64,000 bases of DNA, from positions 14,913 to 78,912 of the forward strand of contig JBKBMG010000023.1 in NCBI GenBank assembly GCA_046295975.1, given 5' to 3'. Source of the DNA: UBA2357 sp046295975 (lineage in GTDB: Bacteria > Pseudomonadota > Gammaproteobacteria > Burkholderiales > Rhodocyclaceae). The notes beneath the pieces were generated by a model that made no database searches, was not told the origin of the DNA, and saw nothing but the letters and a program-made list of their open reading frames with translations. This document shows, one piece after another, positions 1 to 8,114 of this stretch; the first letter of the stretch is position 1, and every line of letters begins with the position of its first letter. The translations under genes were made by a program, and so were the position numbers.

Positions 1-10
1 CGGCGCGGAC

Positions 11-499
11 ATGACGCCGCTGGTGGGCATCATCATGGGGTCGAACTCCGACTGGCCGACGATGAAGGCGGCGGCGGCGTTTCTGGACGAGTTCGGCGTA
101 CCGTACGAGGCCCGCGTGGTGTCGGCGCATCGAACCCCCGACCTGATGTTCGAATATGCCGAAGGCGCGCGCGGGCGTGGCCTCAAGGCGATCATCGCGG
201 GGGCGGGTGGCGCCGCTCATCTGCCTGGCATGGTGGCTGCCAAGACCACGCTGCCCGTACTGGGCGTGCCGGTGCAATCGCGCGCGCTGTCGGGGCAGGA
301 TTCACTGCTGTCCATCGTGCAGATGCCCAAGGGCATACCCGTGGCGACCTTTGCGATCGGTGAGGCGGGGGCGGCCAATGCGGCCTTGTTCGCGGTCGCC
401 ATGCTCGCGGTGGAGGATGCAGCCTTGGCCGCGCGCCTTGCCGATTTCCGCGCCCGCCAGACTCAGGCGGTGCTCGACATGAAGCTGGAGCAAGAATGA
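11..499 (+). CDS. purE: N5-carboxyaminoimidazole ribonucleotide mutase PurE
   Basis: Class I PurE, 162 residues, the usual length. It converts N5-CAIR to CAIR in de novo purine synthesis in the cytoplasm. The N-terminal GIIMGSNSDW phosphate-binding motif, the SAHRTP motif near residue 40 with the catalytic histidine, and the GAGGAAHLPGM loop are all intact. The last four bases overlap the purK start (ATGA), so the two genes should be translationally coupled. The start lies only 10 bases from the window edge, so its ribosome-binding site cannot be judged. Confidence 0.97.
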   Translation: MTPLVGIIMGSNSDWPTMKAAAAFLDEFGVPYEARVVSAHRTPDLMFEYAEGARGRGLKAIIAGAGGAAHLPGMVAAKTTLPVLGVPVQSRALSGQDSLLSIVQMPKGIPVATFAIGEAGAANAALFAVAMLAVEDAALAARLADFRARQTQAVLDMKLEQE

Positions 500-1641
500 T
501 TCTGCCACCTGCCACGCTCGGCATGCTGGGGGGCGGCCAGTTGGGCCGCTTCTTCGTTTCCGCCGCGCACGAGATGGGTTACAAGGTGTGGGTGCTCGAT
601 CCCGACCCCCACAGCCCGGCAGGCCTGATCGCCGATCGCCATCTGGTGGCCGCCTATGACGACCATGTGGCGCTGGATGAAGTTGCCCAAACGTGCGCGG
701 CGGTCACGACCGAGTTCGAGAACGTGCCGTCCGGCACGCTCGACTATCTTGCGAAATTCATCGCCGTGCACCCGTCGGCGTCGGCAGTGGCGGTGTGCCA
801 GAACCGCATCGCCGAAAAGACTTTTCTGGCCGACAATGGCTTGCCACACGGCCCGTTTGCCATCGTTCGCAACGAAGCGGACATCGCTGCCGCCGATGCC
901 GGCCTGTTCCCCGGCGTGCTCAAGGTGGCGCGCTTCGGTTACGACGGCAAGGGTCAGGCGCGGGTAGCCGACCGTGCGGAGGCACTGCACGCGTTCCATG
1001 CGTTCAAGGGCGAGCCCTGTGTGCTGGAGCGCATGCTCGATCTCGACTACGAGTTGTCGGTGGTGCTGGTGCGCGACGCTCAGGGTGAGGTGAAGTGCTT
1101 CCCGACGGCGGAGAACCGCCACCGCCACGGCATTCTCGACGTGACCATCGCGCCGGCCCGGGGCAGCGCCAGCCAGCGCGACCATGCCCAGGCGGTGGCG
1201 GAACGCATCGCCGAGCGGCTGGGCTACGTCGGCACCCTGGGCGTGGAGTTCTTCGTCAGCCGCGGCGAACTCCAGGTCAACGAGATGGCGCCGCGTCCGC
1301 ACAACAGTGGCCACCATACCTTGGACGCCTGCGTCACCAGCCAGTACGAACAACAGCTGCGGGCGCTGGCAGGCTTGCCGTTGGGTGAGGCGCGACAGCA
1401 CTCGGCGGCAGTCATGGTGAACCTGCTGGGGGAGCTGTGGTTCGACGGCGAGCGCTATCGCGAGCCGGACTGGTCGGTGCTGCATTCGGTGCCAGGGCTG
1501 AAACTGCATCTCTATGGCAAGCACCATGCCCGCCCGGGACGCAAGATGGGTCACTTCACCGTGATTGGCGATGATGTCGACGCGGTGCTGGCGCGGGCGC
1601 TCGCCGCCCGTGCGGCAATCGGCATTTGCGACGAAGCTTGA
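496..1641 (+). CDS. purK: 5-(carboxyamino)imidazole ribonucleotide synthase PurK
   Basis: ATP-grasp enzyme of 381 residues that makes N5-CAIR from AIR, bicarbonate and ATP, the substrate of the adjacent PurE. Visible family signatures are LGMLGGGQLGR near the N-terminus, TTEFENVP near residue 75, LKVARFGYDGKGQ in the ATP-grasp region and NEMAPRPHNSGHHT near residue 265. It starts on the ATG that overlaps the purE stop and ends in TGA, which shares a base with the ATG of the following tsaC gene. The three genes therefore form one tightly packed unit. Confidence 0.97.
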   Translation: MILPPATLGMLGGGQLGRFFVSAAHEMGYKVWVLDPDPHSPAGLIADRHLVAAYDDHVALDEVAQTCAAVTTEFENVPSGTLDYLAKFIAVHPSASAVAVCQNRIAEKTFLADNGLPHGPFAIVRNEADIAAADAGLFPGVLKVARFGYDGKGQARVADRAEALHAFHAFKGEPCVLERMLDLDYELSVVLVRDAQGEVKCFPTAENRHRHGILDVTIAPARGSASQRDHAQAVAERIAERLGYVGTLGVEFFVSRGELQVNEMAPRPHNSGHHTLDACVTSQYEQQLRALAGLPLGEARQHSAAVMVNLLGELWFDGERYREPDWSVLHSVPGLKLHLYGKHHARPGRKMGHFTVIGDDVDAVLARALAARAAIGICDEA

Positions 1642-2642
1642 TGATCGTCCCGCCCACGCCCGAATACATCGCCACCGCGGCTGACCTGCTGCGTGCCGGC
1701 GAACTGGTGGGCATGCCCACCGAGACGGTTTACGGACTGGCTGCCGACGCGCTGAACCCTGAGGCGGTAGGGCGCATTTTCGCAGCCAAGGGGCGGCCGG
1801 CCGACCATCCGCTCATCGTCCACCTCCCCGACGCCGAGCACCTGCCGCGATGGGCGAGCGACATCCCGCGGGAGGCCCTGGCGCTTGCCAAGGCCTTCTG
1901 GCCAGGGCCGCTGACCCTGATTCTCAAACGTGACCCATGCGTGCCCGACGAGGTGACGGGCGGGCAGGACACCGTCGGCGTCCGCGTGCCCGGCCACCCC
2001 GTGGCGCTCGCCTTGCTGAGGGCTTTCGATTCGGGTGTTGCGGCGCCCAGCGCCAACCGCTTTGGCCGCATCAGTCCCACGACTGCCGCACATGTGGCCG
2101 ATGAACTCGGCGAGCGTGTCGCCATGGTGCTGGACGGTGGCGCATGTGCTGTGGGCATCGAATCGACGATTCTCGACCTTTCCGGATCTGCGCCGCGCGT
2201 TCTCCGCCCGGGGGCAATCAGCGCCGCGGACATCGCGGCGGTGATCGGCCGCTGGCCTTCCAGTGCCAACCATTCCGCGACGCCGCCGGAAGGTACGCCC
2301 CGGGTGTCTGGTTCGCTCGCCGCGCACTATGCACCAAGCACGCCGCTACGGCTGCTCCCTCCCCAGGCGCTGGACGCTGCGCTCGACAGCGCAGTTGCGG
2401 TCGGGCGGCGGGTTGCGGTGTTGTCCGTCGCAGGCAACGGTCAAGCGAGAGCGGATGTGCGAGCCTGGCTGGACGCACCGGCCGATGCGCGTGGCTACGC
2501 CCATGACTTGTATGCGAATCTGCGCACGCTCGATGGCCTGGGGGCGGATCTACTGCTGGTGACGATGCCGCCCGATGGTCCCGAATGGGACGCGGTGCTT
2601 GATCGCCTGCGTCGCGCGGCGGTCGGTTCAGGCCAGGATTGA
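1641..2642 (+). CDS. tsaC: L-threonylcarbamoyladenylate synthase, Sua5-type TsaC
   Basis: A 333-residue Sua5/YciO/YrdC protein. It makes threonylcarbamoyl-AMP from threonine, bicarbonate and ATP for the t6A37 modification of ANN-decoding tRNAs. The N-terminal catalytic domain shows MPTETVYGLAADA, the KGRPADHPLIVH motif and the APSANRFGRISPT segment. An extra C-terminal part of about 120 residues marks the longer Sua5 form rather than short TsaC. I chose the ATG at 1641, which overlaps the purK TGA, over an upstream in-frame TTG. Coupling with purK suggests simple co-transcription, not shared function. Confidence 0.93.
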   Translation: MIVPPTPEYIATAADLLRAGELVGMPTETVYGLAADALNPEAVGRIFAAKGRPADHPLIVHLPDAEHLPRWASDIPREALALAKAFWPGPLTLILKRDPCVPDEVTGGQDTVGVRVPGHPVALALLRAFDSGVAAPSANRFGRISPTTAAHVADELGERVAMVLDGGACAVGIESTILDLSGSAPRVLRPGAISAADIAAVIGRWPSSANHSATPPEGTPRVSGSLAAHYAPSTPLRLLPPQALDAALDSAVAVGRRVAVLSVAGNGQARADVRAWLDAPADARGYAHDLYANLRTLDGLGADLLLVTMPPDGPEWDAVLDRLRRAAVGSGQD

Positions 2643-3289
2643 TTCGAGGTTCTCTGCTATAGTCTGCGGAAACCGGGCACCTCGAAAGAAACCGCGGACA
2701 GCGGGCAGGGAGGGCTGGGTGGTGTTGGGGACGAATGACGTGTGTCCTGCCCGCATCGGTCAGGCGCAAAGCGCTGGTCCGGGCGTGGCCCGGGCATGAC
2801 GTCGTATCCGTTGCCGGCGCCGCCTGGTGGCCCGTCTGCAATCGGTATGCAGGGGCATTCCTCCTGCGGCCGCTTCGGGAACCCCGACATGAGCAGCGGT
2901 TATCTACTTTTCATTGGCGAACACCTGGCCCGCAGCACGCGGGGGCTTCCGGGTGCGCCTCCGCATTCCTGACCTTCCTGGGCGTTCCGCCCACTGGTGG
3001 TCGCCGTTGGCGATCGCCCATGTTCCAACCGTTCTTCCGCGTGTCGCGACCATCCGGTCGGGCGCCGGACTGTCTCATCCGCATGGTGTCGACGGTCCGG
3101 CAGGAATGAACGGTGTCTTGTGCTCCCGTTCCGGATCCTGCGTCCAAGGGAAGCCGCACGTCCAGCCACGACTCGACCAAGCGGCGTTCCGCTGACGCTC
3201 GAGCGCCGGGCGGGAGCTCGTACTGCCGCGGACTGGCGCTGCCATGCATGCCGCGCGGCGATCGGAATGGAATTCGTCAGGAGAAGAAA
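2643..3289 (+). other. long non-coding leader upstream of hpd
   Basis: About 650 bases separate tsaC from the dioxygenase gene, and no credible reading frame fills them. A TATAGT -10-like hexamer lies at 2658-2663 without a good -35. A hairpin with perfect 9-base arms (GCGGGCAGG at 2701-2709, CCTGCCCGC at 2746-2754) follows it. The rest is G+C-rich with no repeats that I recognise. It could be a long 5' untranslated region, an unrecognised small RNA, or decayed sequence. Confidence 0.35.
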
Positions 3290-4366
3290 ATGGCTGATTT
3301 GTATGAAAATCCAATGGGTTTGATGGGCTTCGAGTTCGTCGAATTTGCGTCACCCATCCCGGGCGTGCTCGAGCCGGTATTCGAGATGCTGGGGTTCACA
3401 CTGGTTGCACATCATCGTTCCAAGAACGTGCGCCTGTATCGGCAGGGCGAGATCAATTTCATCCTGAACGAGGAGCCGCGCAGCAACGCCTTCTATTTCG
3501 CGGCCGAGCACGGCCCCTCCGCCTGCAGCATGGCGTTTCGCGTCAAGGACTCGCAGGCTGCGTATGCGCGTGCGCTGGAGTTGGGCGCGCAGCCGGTCGA
3601 CATCCCGACCGGGCCGATGGAGTTGCGTCTACCCGCGATCAAGGGGATTGGTGGTGCGCCGTTGTACCTCATCGACCGGTTCGAGGACGGTCACTCCATC
3701 TACGACATTGACTTCCGCTTTATCGACGGTGTTGCCCGCCGGCCGATCGGGCATGGGCTCCAGTACATCGACCACCTGACCCACAACGTATATCGTGGGC
3801 GCATGGCCTACTGGGCGAATTTCTACGAGAAGCTGTTCAACTTCAGGGAAATCCGCTACTTCGACATCAAGGGCGAGTATACCGGCCTGACCTCCAAGGC
3901 GATGACCGCGCCGGACGGTCGCATCCGCATTCCGCTGAACGAGGAGGCTTCGGGCAAGACGGGGCAGATCGAGGAGTTCCTGATGCAGTTCAACGGCGAG
4001 GGGATCCAGCATATCGCGCTGTATACGGACGACCTCATCGCGACCTGGGACGCCCTCAAGGCGGCGGGACTGCCGTTCATGACCGCGCCGCCGGAAACCT
4101 ACTATGAGATGCTGTCCGAACGCTTGCCCGGGCATGCTCAGCCGGTCGGCGAGTTGCAGTCGCGCGGCATCCTGCTTGACGGTGACACCACAGGCGGGGC
4201 GCCACGACTGCTGCTCCAGATCTTCTCGGGCACGCTGCTCGGGCCGGTGTTCTTCGAGTTCATTCAGCGCAAGGGCGACGAGGGCTTTGGAGAGGGCAAC
4301 TTCAAGGCCTTGTTCGAGTCCATCGAGCGTGACCAGATTCGTCGGGGTGTCATCACTGCGGACTGA
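3290..4366 (+). CDS. hpd: 4-hydroxyphenylpyruvate dioxygenase
   Basis: A 358-residue HPPD that makes homogentisate from 4-hydroxyphenylpyruvate in tyrosine catabolism. It is a two-domain vicinal-oxygen-chelate protein. The Fe(II) ligands are in the expected places: His162 (in DHLTHNV), His240 (in GIQHIAL) and Glu322 (in FFEFIQRKG), matching the 161/240/322 spacing known for the Pseudomonas enzyme. The start at ATG 3290 follows an AGGAGAA ribosome-binding site; an upstream in-frame extension is leader sequence. Hydroxymandelate synthase is a close relative, but length and C-terminus favour HPPD. No other homogentisate-pathway gene is adjacent. Confidence 0.95.
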   Translation: MADLYENPMGLMGFEFVEFASPIPGVLEPVFEMLGFTLVAHHRSKNVRLYRQGEINFILNEEPRSNAFYFAAEHGPSACSMAFRVKDSQAAYARALELGAQPVDIPTGPMELRLPAIKGIGGAPLYLIDRFEDGHSIYDIDFRFIDGVARRPIGHGLQYIDHLTHNVYRGRMAYWANFYEKLFNFREIRYFDIKGEYTGLTSKAMTAPDGRIRIPLNEEASGKTGQIEEFLMQFNGEGIQHIALYTDDLIATWDALKAAGLPFMTAPPETYYEMLSERLPGHAQPVGELQSRGILLDGDTTGGAPRLLLQIFSGTLLGPVFFEFIQRKGDEGFGEGNFKALFESIERDQIRRGVITAD

Positions 4367-4380
4367 CGACTCTGGGGTTC

Positions 4381-4417
4381 CGCCGCCGGGGCAAGCGTCG
4401 CACATGCTCCGGCGGCG
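4381..4417. terminator. hairpin between convergent genes
   Basis: CGCCGCCGG at 4381-4389 pairs with CCGGCGGCG at 4409-4417, between the convergent hpd and DUF1330 genes. There is no T-run, so termination by this hairpin is only a guess. Confidence 0.35.
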
Positions 4418-4501
4418 TTCGGGCGGCGTTCTTGGTGCGAATACGCGTTTGTCACGCGAGGCCGCGCACGAGACTGCGCCTGCCCCACCGCGTTGACCGC
4501 G

Positions 4502-4837
4502 TCACGCCTCAGGTGCGGCGGTGAGGATGTCCGTTGCCTTGTGCGTGTCCGGTACGCCGCTCGCCATGAACACCACACCATCGCAGTGGTTGGTGCGCAA
4601 CGGTTTGATCCGCGAGTAGTCGTCCGAGTGATACCAGCCAAGGGCCTGGTCCTTGCTGGGGAACTCGATCACGATCAGGTCACCGGCCGGCTCGCCCTCC
4701 AACGGCAGGTAGGGGCCACCATGGACGAGATATCGGCCGGCGAAGGGGGCAAGGGTCGCGTCGATGTGACGGAGGTACTCGACGACGTCCGGGCCGAAGC
4801 GGGTTTTGTGGATCAGGCCGACGATGTAGGCTTTCAT
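4502..4837 (-). CDS. DUF1330 family protein
   Basis: A 111-residue protein of the DUF1330 family, small ferredoxin-like alpha/beta-barrel proteins of unknown function. The N-terminal MKAYIVG strand, the YLVHGGPYLPLEG turn region and the IEFPSKDQALGWYHSDDY motif are typical. It lies 37 bases downstream of the small membrane-protein gene on the same strand, so the two are probably one transcript. The divergent XRE/MmyB regulator on the other side is the likely controller. The substrate is unknown. Confidence 0.8.
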   Translation of the reverse strand: MKAYIVGLIHKTRFGPDVVEYLRHIDATLAPFAGRYLVHGGPYLPLEGEPAGDLIVIEFPSKDQALGWYHSDDYSRIKPLRTNHCDGVVFMASGVPDTHKATDILTAAPEA

Positions 4838-4874
4838 GCGATTCTTCCTTGTGTGGCGTTGGCTTCAAGCGAGC

Positions 4875-5312
4875 TCATGGCACGCGCCGCTGCAGGGTTG
4901 CGAGGGCGGCGAGTGCCAACCCCATCGCGACCAGAACGGCGATGGTGACGCCTGGCAGGGCGCTGAAGGCGAGAAGCGCAAGCGCCAGTGCCGTCAGGGC
5001 GGTTGCCCAGTTGATCGCGATAATCGCCGGCCGGAAGCGCTTGAACGGGCCGTTTGCGCGGGCTACCAGCAGAGTCTCCAGGGCGAAGAGTATCAAGATC
5101 ACGCCGATGAACTGGAGTGCCGACGGGGTGGCGAATCCCAGTAGCTGCTCGTGTGCGGGCAGCAGTGTGGCGGCGATCGCCTTGGGGAACGCAATGAGCC
5201 CGAGTCCGGCGATGCAGTCGGACAGCGCACCAAGGTGAAACGGCCAGAGTGTCCTGGCATGCGTGGCGTGTTCTGTCGAATGTGACGACGTGCGGCGTGT
5301 CATGGTATGCAT
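4875..5312 (-). CDS. small integral membrane protein, function unknown
   Basis: A 145-residue protein with a Ser/Thr/His-rich N-terminus of about 20 residues and four predicted hydrophobic helices (roughly residues 27-48, 62-84, 95-115 and 118-138). I do not recognise a specific family. The start at 5312 was chosen because AGGAGAG lies about 7 bases upstream; an extension 21 codons longer has no such site. It precedes the DUF1330 gene and is divergent from the XRE/MmyB regulator, an arrangement typical of a regulator and its target operon. Confidence 0.7.
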   Translation of the reverse strand: MHTMTRRTSSHSTEHATHARTLWPFHLGALSDCIAGLGLIAFPKAIAATLLPAHEQLLGFATPSALQFIGVILILFALETLLVARANGPFKRFRPAIIAINWATALTALALALLAFSALPGVTIAVLVAMGLALAALATLQRRVP

Positions 5313-5372
5313 TTTCGCTCTCCTGAGTGCGTTGGGATGCGAGGTCATCATGCGTGCTGCGTGTCGATGCGA

Positions 5373-5393
5373 CAATTACCTGCGAGGTAATTG
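5373..5393. promoter_or_regulatory. palindromic operator in the XRE/MmyB divergon
   Basis: CAATTACC at 5373-5380 and GGTAATTG at 5386-5393 are perfect 8-base arms around TGCGA, between the divergent membrane-protein gene and the regulator gene. On the minus strand it overlaps a possible promoter: -35 TTGTCG (5370-5375), a 17-base spacer and -10 CATGAT (5347-5352). A repressor bound here would block that promoter. Binding by the adjacent regulator is inferred. Confidence 0.6.
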
Positions 5394-5534
5394 GCACGCG
5401 CGCAGGAATCGAGGATAAGTGCGCGTGGCGGCGCCTGCCGTTTGCGCCCGCTGCCGTGAGCGACCTTTCCTGGCGCTGCGCGCCCGGGCAGGTGGCACGC
5501 AGGGCGTCGCCTCACACGCATAGGTGGAATTGAA

Positions 5535-6343
5535 ATGACAGTTGCCGAGGACTTCGGACTCTTGTTGAGAAAGTGGCGTCGCACGCGGGGCACCAGCCAA
5601 CTCGATCTGGCGCTCGCCTGCGGCATGTCCCAGCGACACCTGAGCTTTCTGGAGTCGGGGCGTAGCCGTCCGAGCCGCGCAGCGGTGCTCAATCTGGCAT
5701 CTGCTCTCGATGTGCCACTCCCTCAACAGAATGAGATGCTGTTGTCGGCCGGCTTCGCGCCGGCCTTTCGCGAGCGTGCAATGGACGCACCCGACATGCG
5801 CCCGGTCGAACAGGCTATCGCGTACGTGTTGCGCAAGCAGGAGCCTTTCCCCGCCATGCTCGTGGATGGCGCCTATACCATTCGAGCGGCGAATGCGGGC
5901 TTTGCTTCTTTACTTGGCTTCCTGCTCGGAAACGCGCCCGCGACCGTCGATGCTCCGGCGGTGGTCGATATGGTGTTTAGCGATACGTGCCTCAAGCCAT
6001 ACATCGAGAACTGGGGTGAAGTCGCGGCGTGGTTGATTCGACGTCTGCGTGCAGAGGCCTTGCTTGAGGACGGTGATCAGCGGTTGCGCTCGATGCTGGA
6101 GCGTGCCGCAATGCTCACGGATCTCACCGGATTGATGCGGGCGGCACAGGAGGTTGATCTCGCGCCCACCCTGGTCCTGCGGTTTCGCAAGGGGCACACG
6201 CGCCTCGCCCTGTTTTCGATGATTACCACGGTTGGCACGCCATTCGACTTGAGTCTGAAGGATTTGCGCCTGGAGTTGTTTTTTCCAGCGGACGACGCGA
6301 CGGCCGAATGGTTTGGCGCGCAGGCGGAGTCCTCAACGACCGG

Positions 6344-6371
<28 letters not shown>
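5535..6371 (+). CDS. XRE-family regulator with MmyB-like ligand-binding domain
   Basis: A 278-residue regulator. The N-terminal helix-turn-helix spans about residues 8-65 (TSQLDLALACGMSQRHLSFLESG). It is followed by an MmyB-like domain (about residues 95-260) with the VDGAYTIRAANAGF and PYIENWGEVAAWLIRRLR signatures. Such proteins usually repress a neighbouring divergent gene in response to a small ligand; here the DUF1330/membrane pair is the obvious target. The last codons run into the 81-bp repeat that marks the island edge: the stop codon sits inside the terminator hairpin at 6349-6383, so the C-terminal tail is part of the repeat. Confidence 0.88.
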
Positions 6372-6424
<53 letters not shown>

Positions 6425-6683
6425 CGGGTCATTGAGTCCGAAAAGATTGGTCGTAGTCAAGAGAAATTGCGTTGCAGGTTTTGGTGCTACTTGGCGCTAT
6501 GTCCCGAGATCGCTGGGATTGAGCTGCCTCGTGTGTGACAACATCCGACGGAAGTTTCCTCGGTAACTCTTCGCGCGTCACACTGTCCCTGCAAAACTCC
6601 AACTTCAGGCCTCGCGTTTCTAGTCGCGCTTGAAGGAGCCGGGACGGTCAATCGTGCGCATACAGGTCGGTGGGACGCCTGGA
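6425..6683. other. non-coding island margin
   Basis: About 260 bases between the tRNA remnant and the TPR-S gene stop. I see a decayed stretch resembling the tRNA anticodon arm just after 6424 and no supported gene. A recombinase remnant could not be recognised. Confidence 0.4.
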
Positions 6684-8009
6684 TCAGCCCGCCGCAGCCC
6701 GCAATTCGGCAATCAACCCGGCCAGCCCCATGTCGTCCGCTTCGCCGCGAGCCTCGCGGGCCTGCTGGATCAGTAGCAGGTTGTTGGCGGTGGTGTCGGC
6801 TTCCCAGGGGGCGCGCAGGTGGGCGAGGGCATCGGCCAGCGCCTGGCGGGCAGCTTCGGGCTGGCGGGCGAGGACGGCCAGTTCCAGGCGGGTGGCGTGG
6901 TCCCAGTAGTCCGGCTGGCAGCCAGCCATGCGGCGTTCCTCCGAGTATTGCACCACCGGCAGCAGGGCGGCCCGGCGGGGGTCGGGGGGATTCTGCAGCT
7001 CCATCAGGGTAACGGCGTTGATGCCCGGGTAGGCGTCGCGCCAGTCGTTCTCGAAGCCCTGCAGGTAGGCGTCGATGGCCTGTTTGAGCACGCCTAGGGC
7101 GCGGGCGCTTTGCCCGGCCTTCAGTGCTGCCTGCCAGCGGTCCTTGTAGACCCGGCCGAGCAGGCCGCAGGTTTCGCTGCTGGCGCCGCGCTCGTGGATC
7201 AGCGTGGTCAGCACCCGCTCAGCTTCCTCGCTCTGGCCTAGGCGATTGAGGGCCATGCCCAGCTGCTCCCGCACCATCACCGTGGCGGCCAGAGGTGGCG
7301 CCATGTGCGCCACCAGATCCACCAACTGCTGCCAGGCGGACACCGCCCGGTAGGAAAGCATCAGGTCGATGACCACGCCAGCATCTGCCAGGACGACGTC
7401 TCCCAGCGCGGCTTCCACTGCCGCCACAGCCTCCGGCCCCCGCCGGCGCGCATCCGCCAGTCGGGCCTTGAAGTCCTCGGCGTACTGCACCCGCTCGCGG
7501 AAGACATCGGTCTTCAGCCGCTGGATGTCCGGAAAACCCTCCACCAGCTGAAATAGGGGGCTGTCGGTGAAGTGCTCCCGCGCGGCCTTGAGCTTGGACG
7601 TCAGTGTTGCCATGTCTTCCGATACGTGTTTCGGCCGCCCATCCTCTCCCAGCCGATAGGGCAGGCCCCGCAACAGGCCCACGTCAAAGGGCAATTGCCC
7701 GCGGCCTTCGGCAAACAGCAGTTGGGTCGTCGCCGGCCGCAGGGCATGGCGGATGCCCAGTTCGTAAAAGACGTTGGCATTGGCCGAGGTTAGGTCCGCC
7801 ACCGCGAATTCGCACAGGATCAGCCGCTCGAACATGGCCTTGTGGATCACCCCACCAGCCTGCTCCTCGTCCGCCCGCAAGGGCGCCAGCCCCGCCGCCT
7901 GCACCGCGGGGGCGATCAGTTGCTGATACACCGCATCAAAATCCACCAGACGACCGTCGCCGGCCGGTTTGCAGCCGAAAGGCATGAGGACGAAGCAAAG
8001 GGGTGACAT
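6684..8009 (-). CDS. DRHyD-like/TPR-S domain protein (DUF4071, ASK-related), putative NAD-signal sensor
   Basis: A 441-residue two-part protein. Residues 1-125 resemble the nucleoside deoxyribosyltransferase/deoxyribohydrolase fold: FVLMPFG, then MFERL with Glu61, VADLT with Asp72, and NVFYELGIRHALRP with Glu83. Residues about 200-440 carry the TPR-S signature of the MAP3K TRAFs-binding/DUF4071 family: ETCGLLGRVYKD, GFENDWRDAYPGINAVTLME and later TPR-like helices. As I recall from comparative-genomic work on prokaryotic immunity, TPR-S was predicted to sense NAD-derived nucleotides and was the source of part of animal ASK kinases. The start has a GGAG site 5 bases upstream. It follows the TIR-STAND gene by 105 bases and is probably co-transcribed. 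Function is inferred. Confidence 0.82.
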   Translation of the reverse strand: MSPLCFVLMPFGCKPAGDGRLVDFDAVYQQLIAPAVQAAGLAPLRADEEQAGGVIHKAMFERLILCEFAVADLTSANANVFYELGIRHALRPATTQLLFAEGRGQLPFDVGLLRGLPYRLGEDGRPKHVSEDMATLTSKLKAAREHFTDSPLFQLVEGFPDIQRLKTDVFRERVQYAEDFKARLADARRRGPEAVAAVEAALGDVVLADAGVVIDLMLSYRAVSAWQQLVDLVAHMAPPLAATVMVREQLGMALNRLGQSEEAERVLTTLIHERGASSETCGLLGRVYKDRWQAALKAGQSARALGVLKQAIDAYLQGFENDWRDAYPGINAVTLMELQNPPDPRRAALLPVVQYSEERRMAGCQPDYWDHATRLELAVLARQPEAARQALADALAHLRAPWEADTTANNLLLIQQAREARGEADDMGLAGLIAELRAAAG

Positions 8010-8114
8010 GGGGACTCCAGCGCCAAAGGGATCACGAATTGTAACGGTACAGGGCCTTCGGTCATGATAGTAGGATGGGCTAGGCAGGGGCTTCGTCCGG
8101 TATCAGGTACCAAC

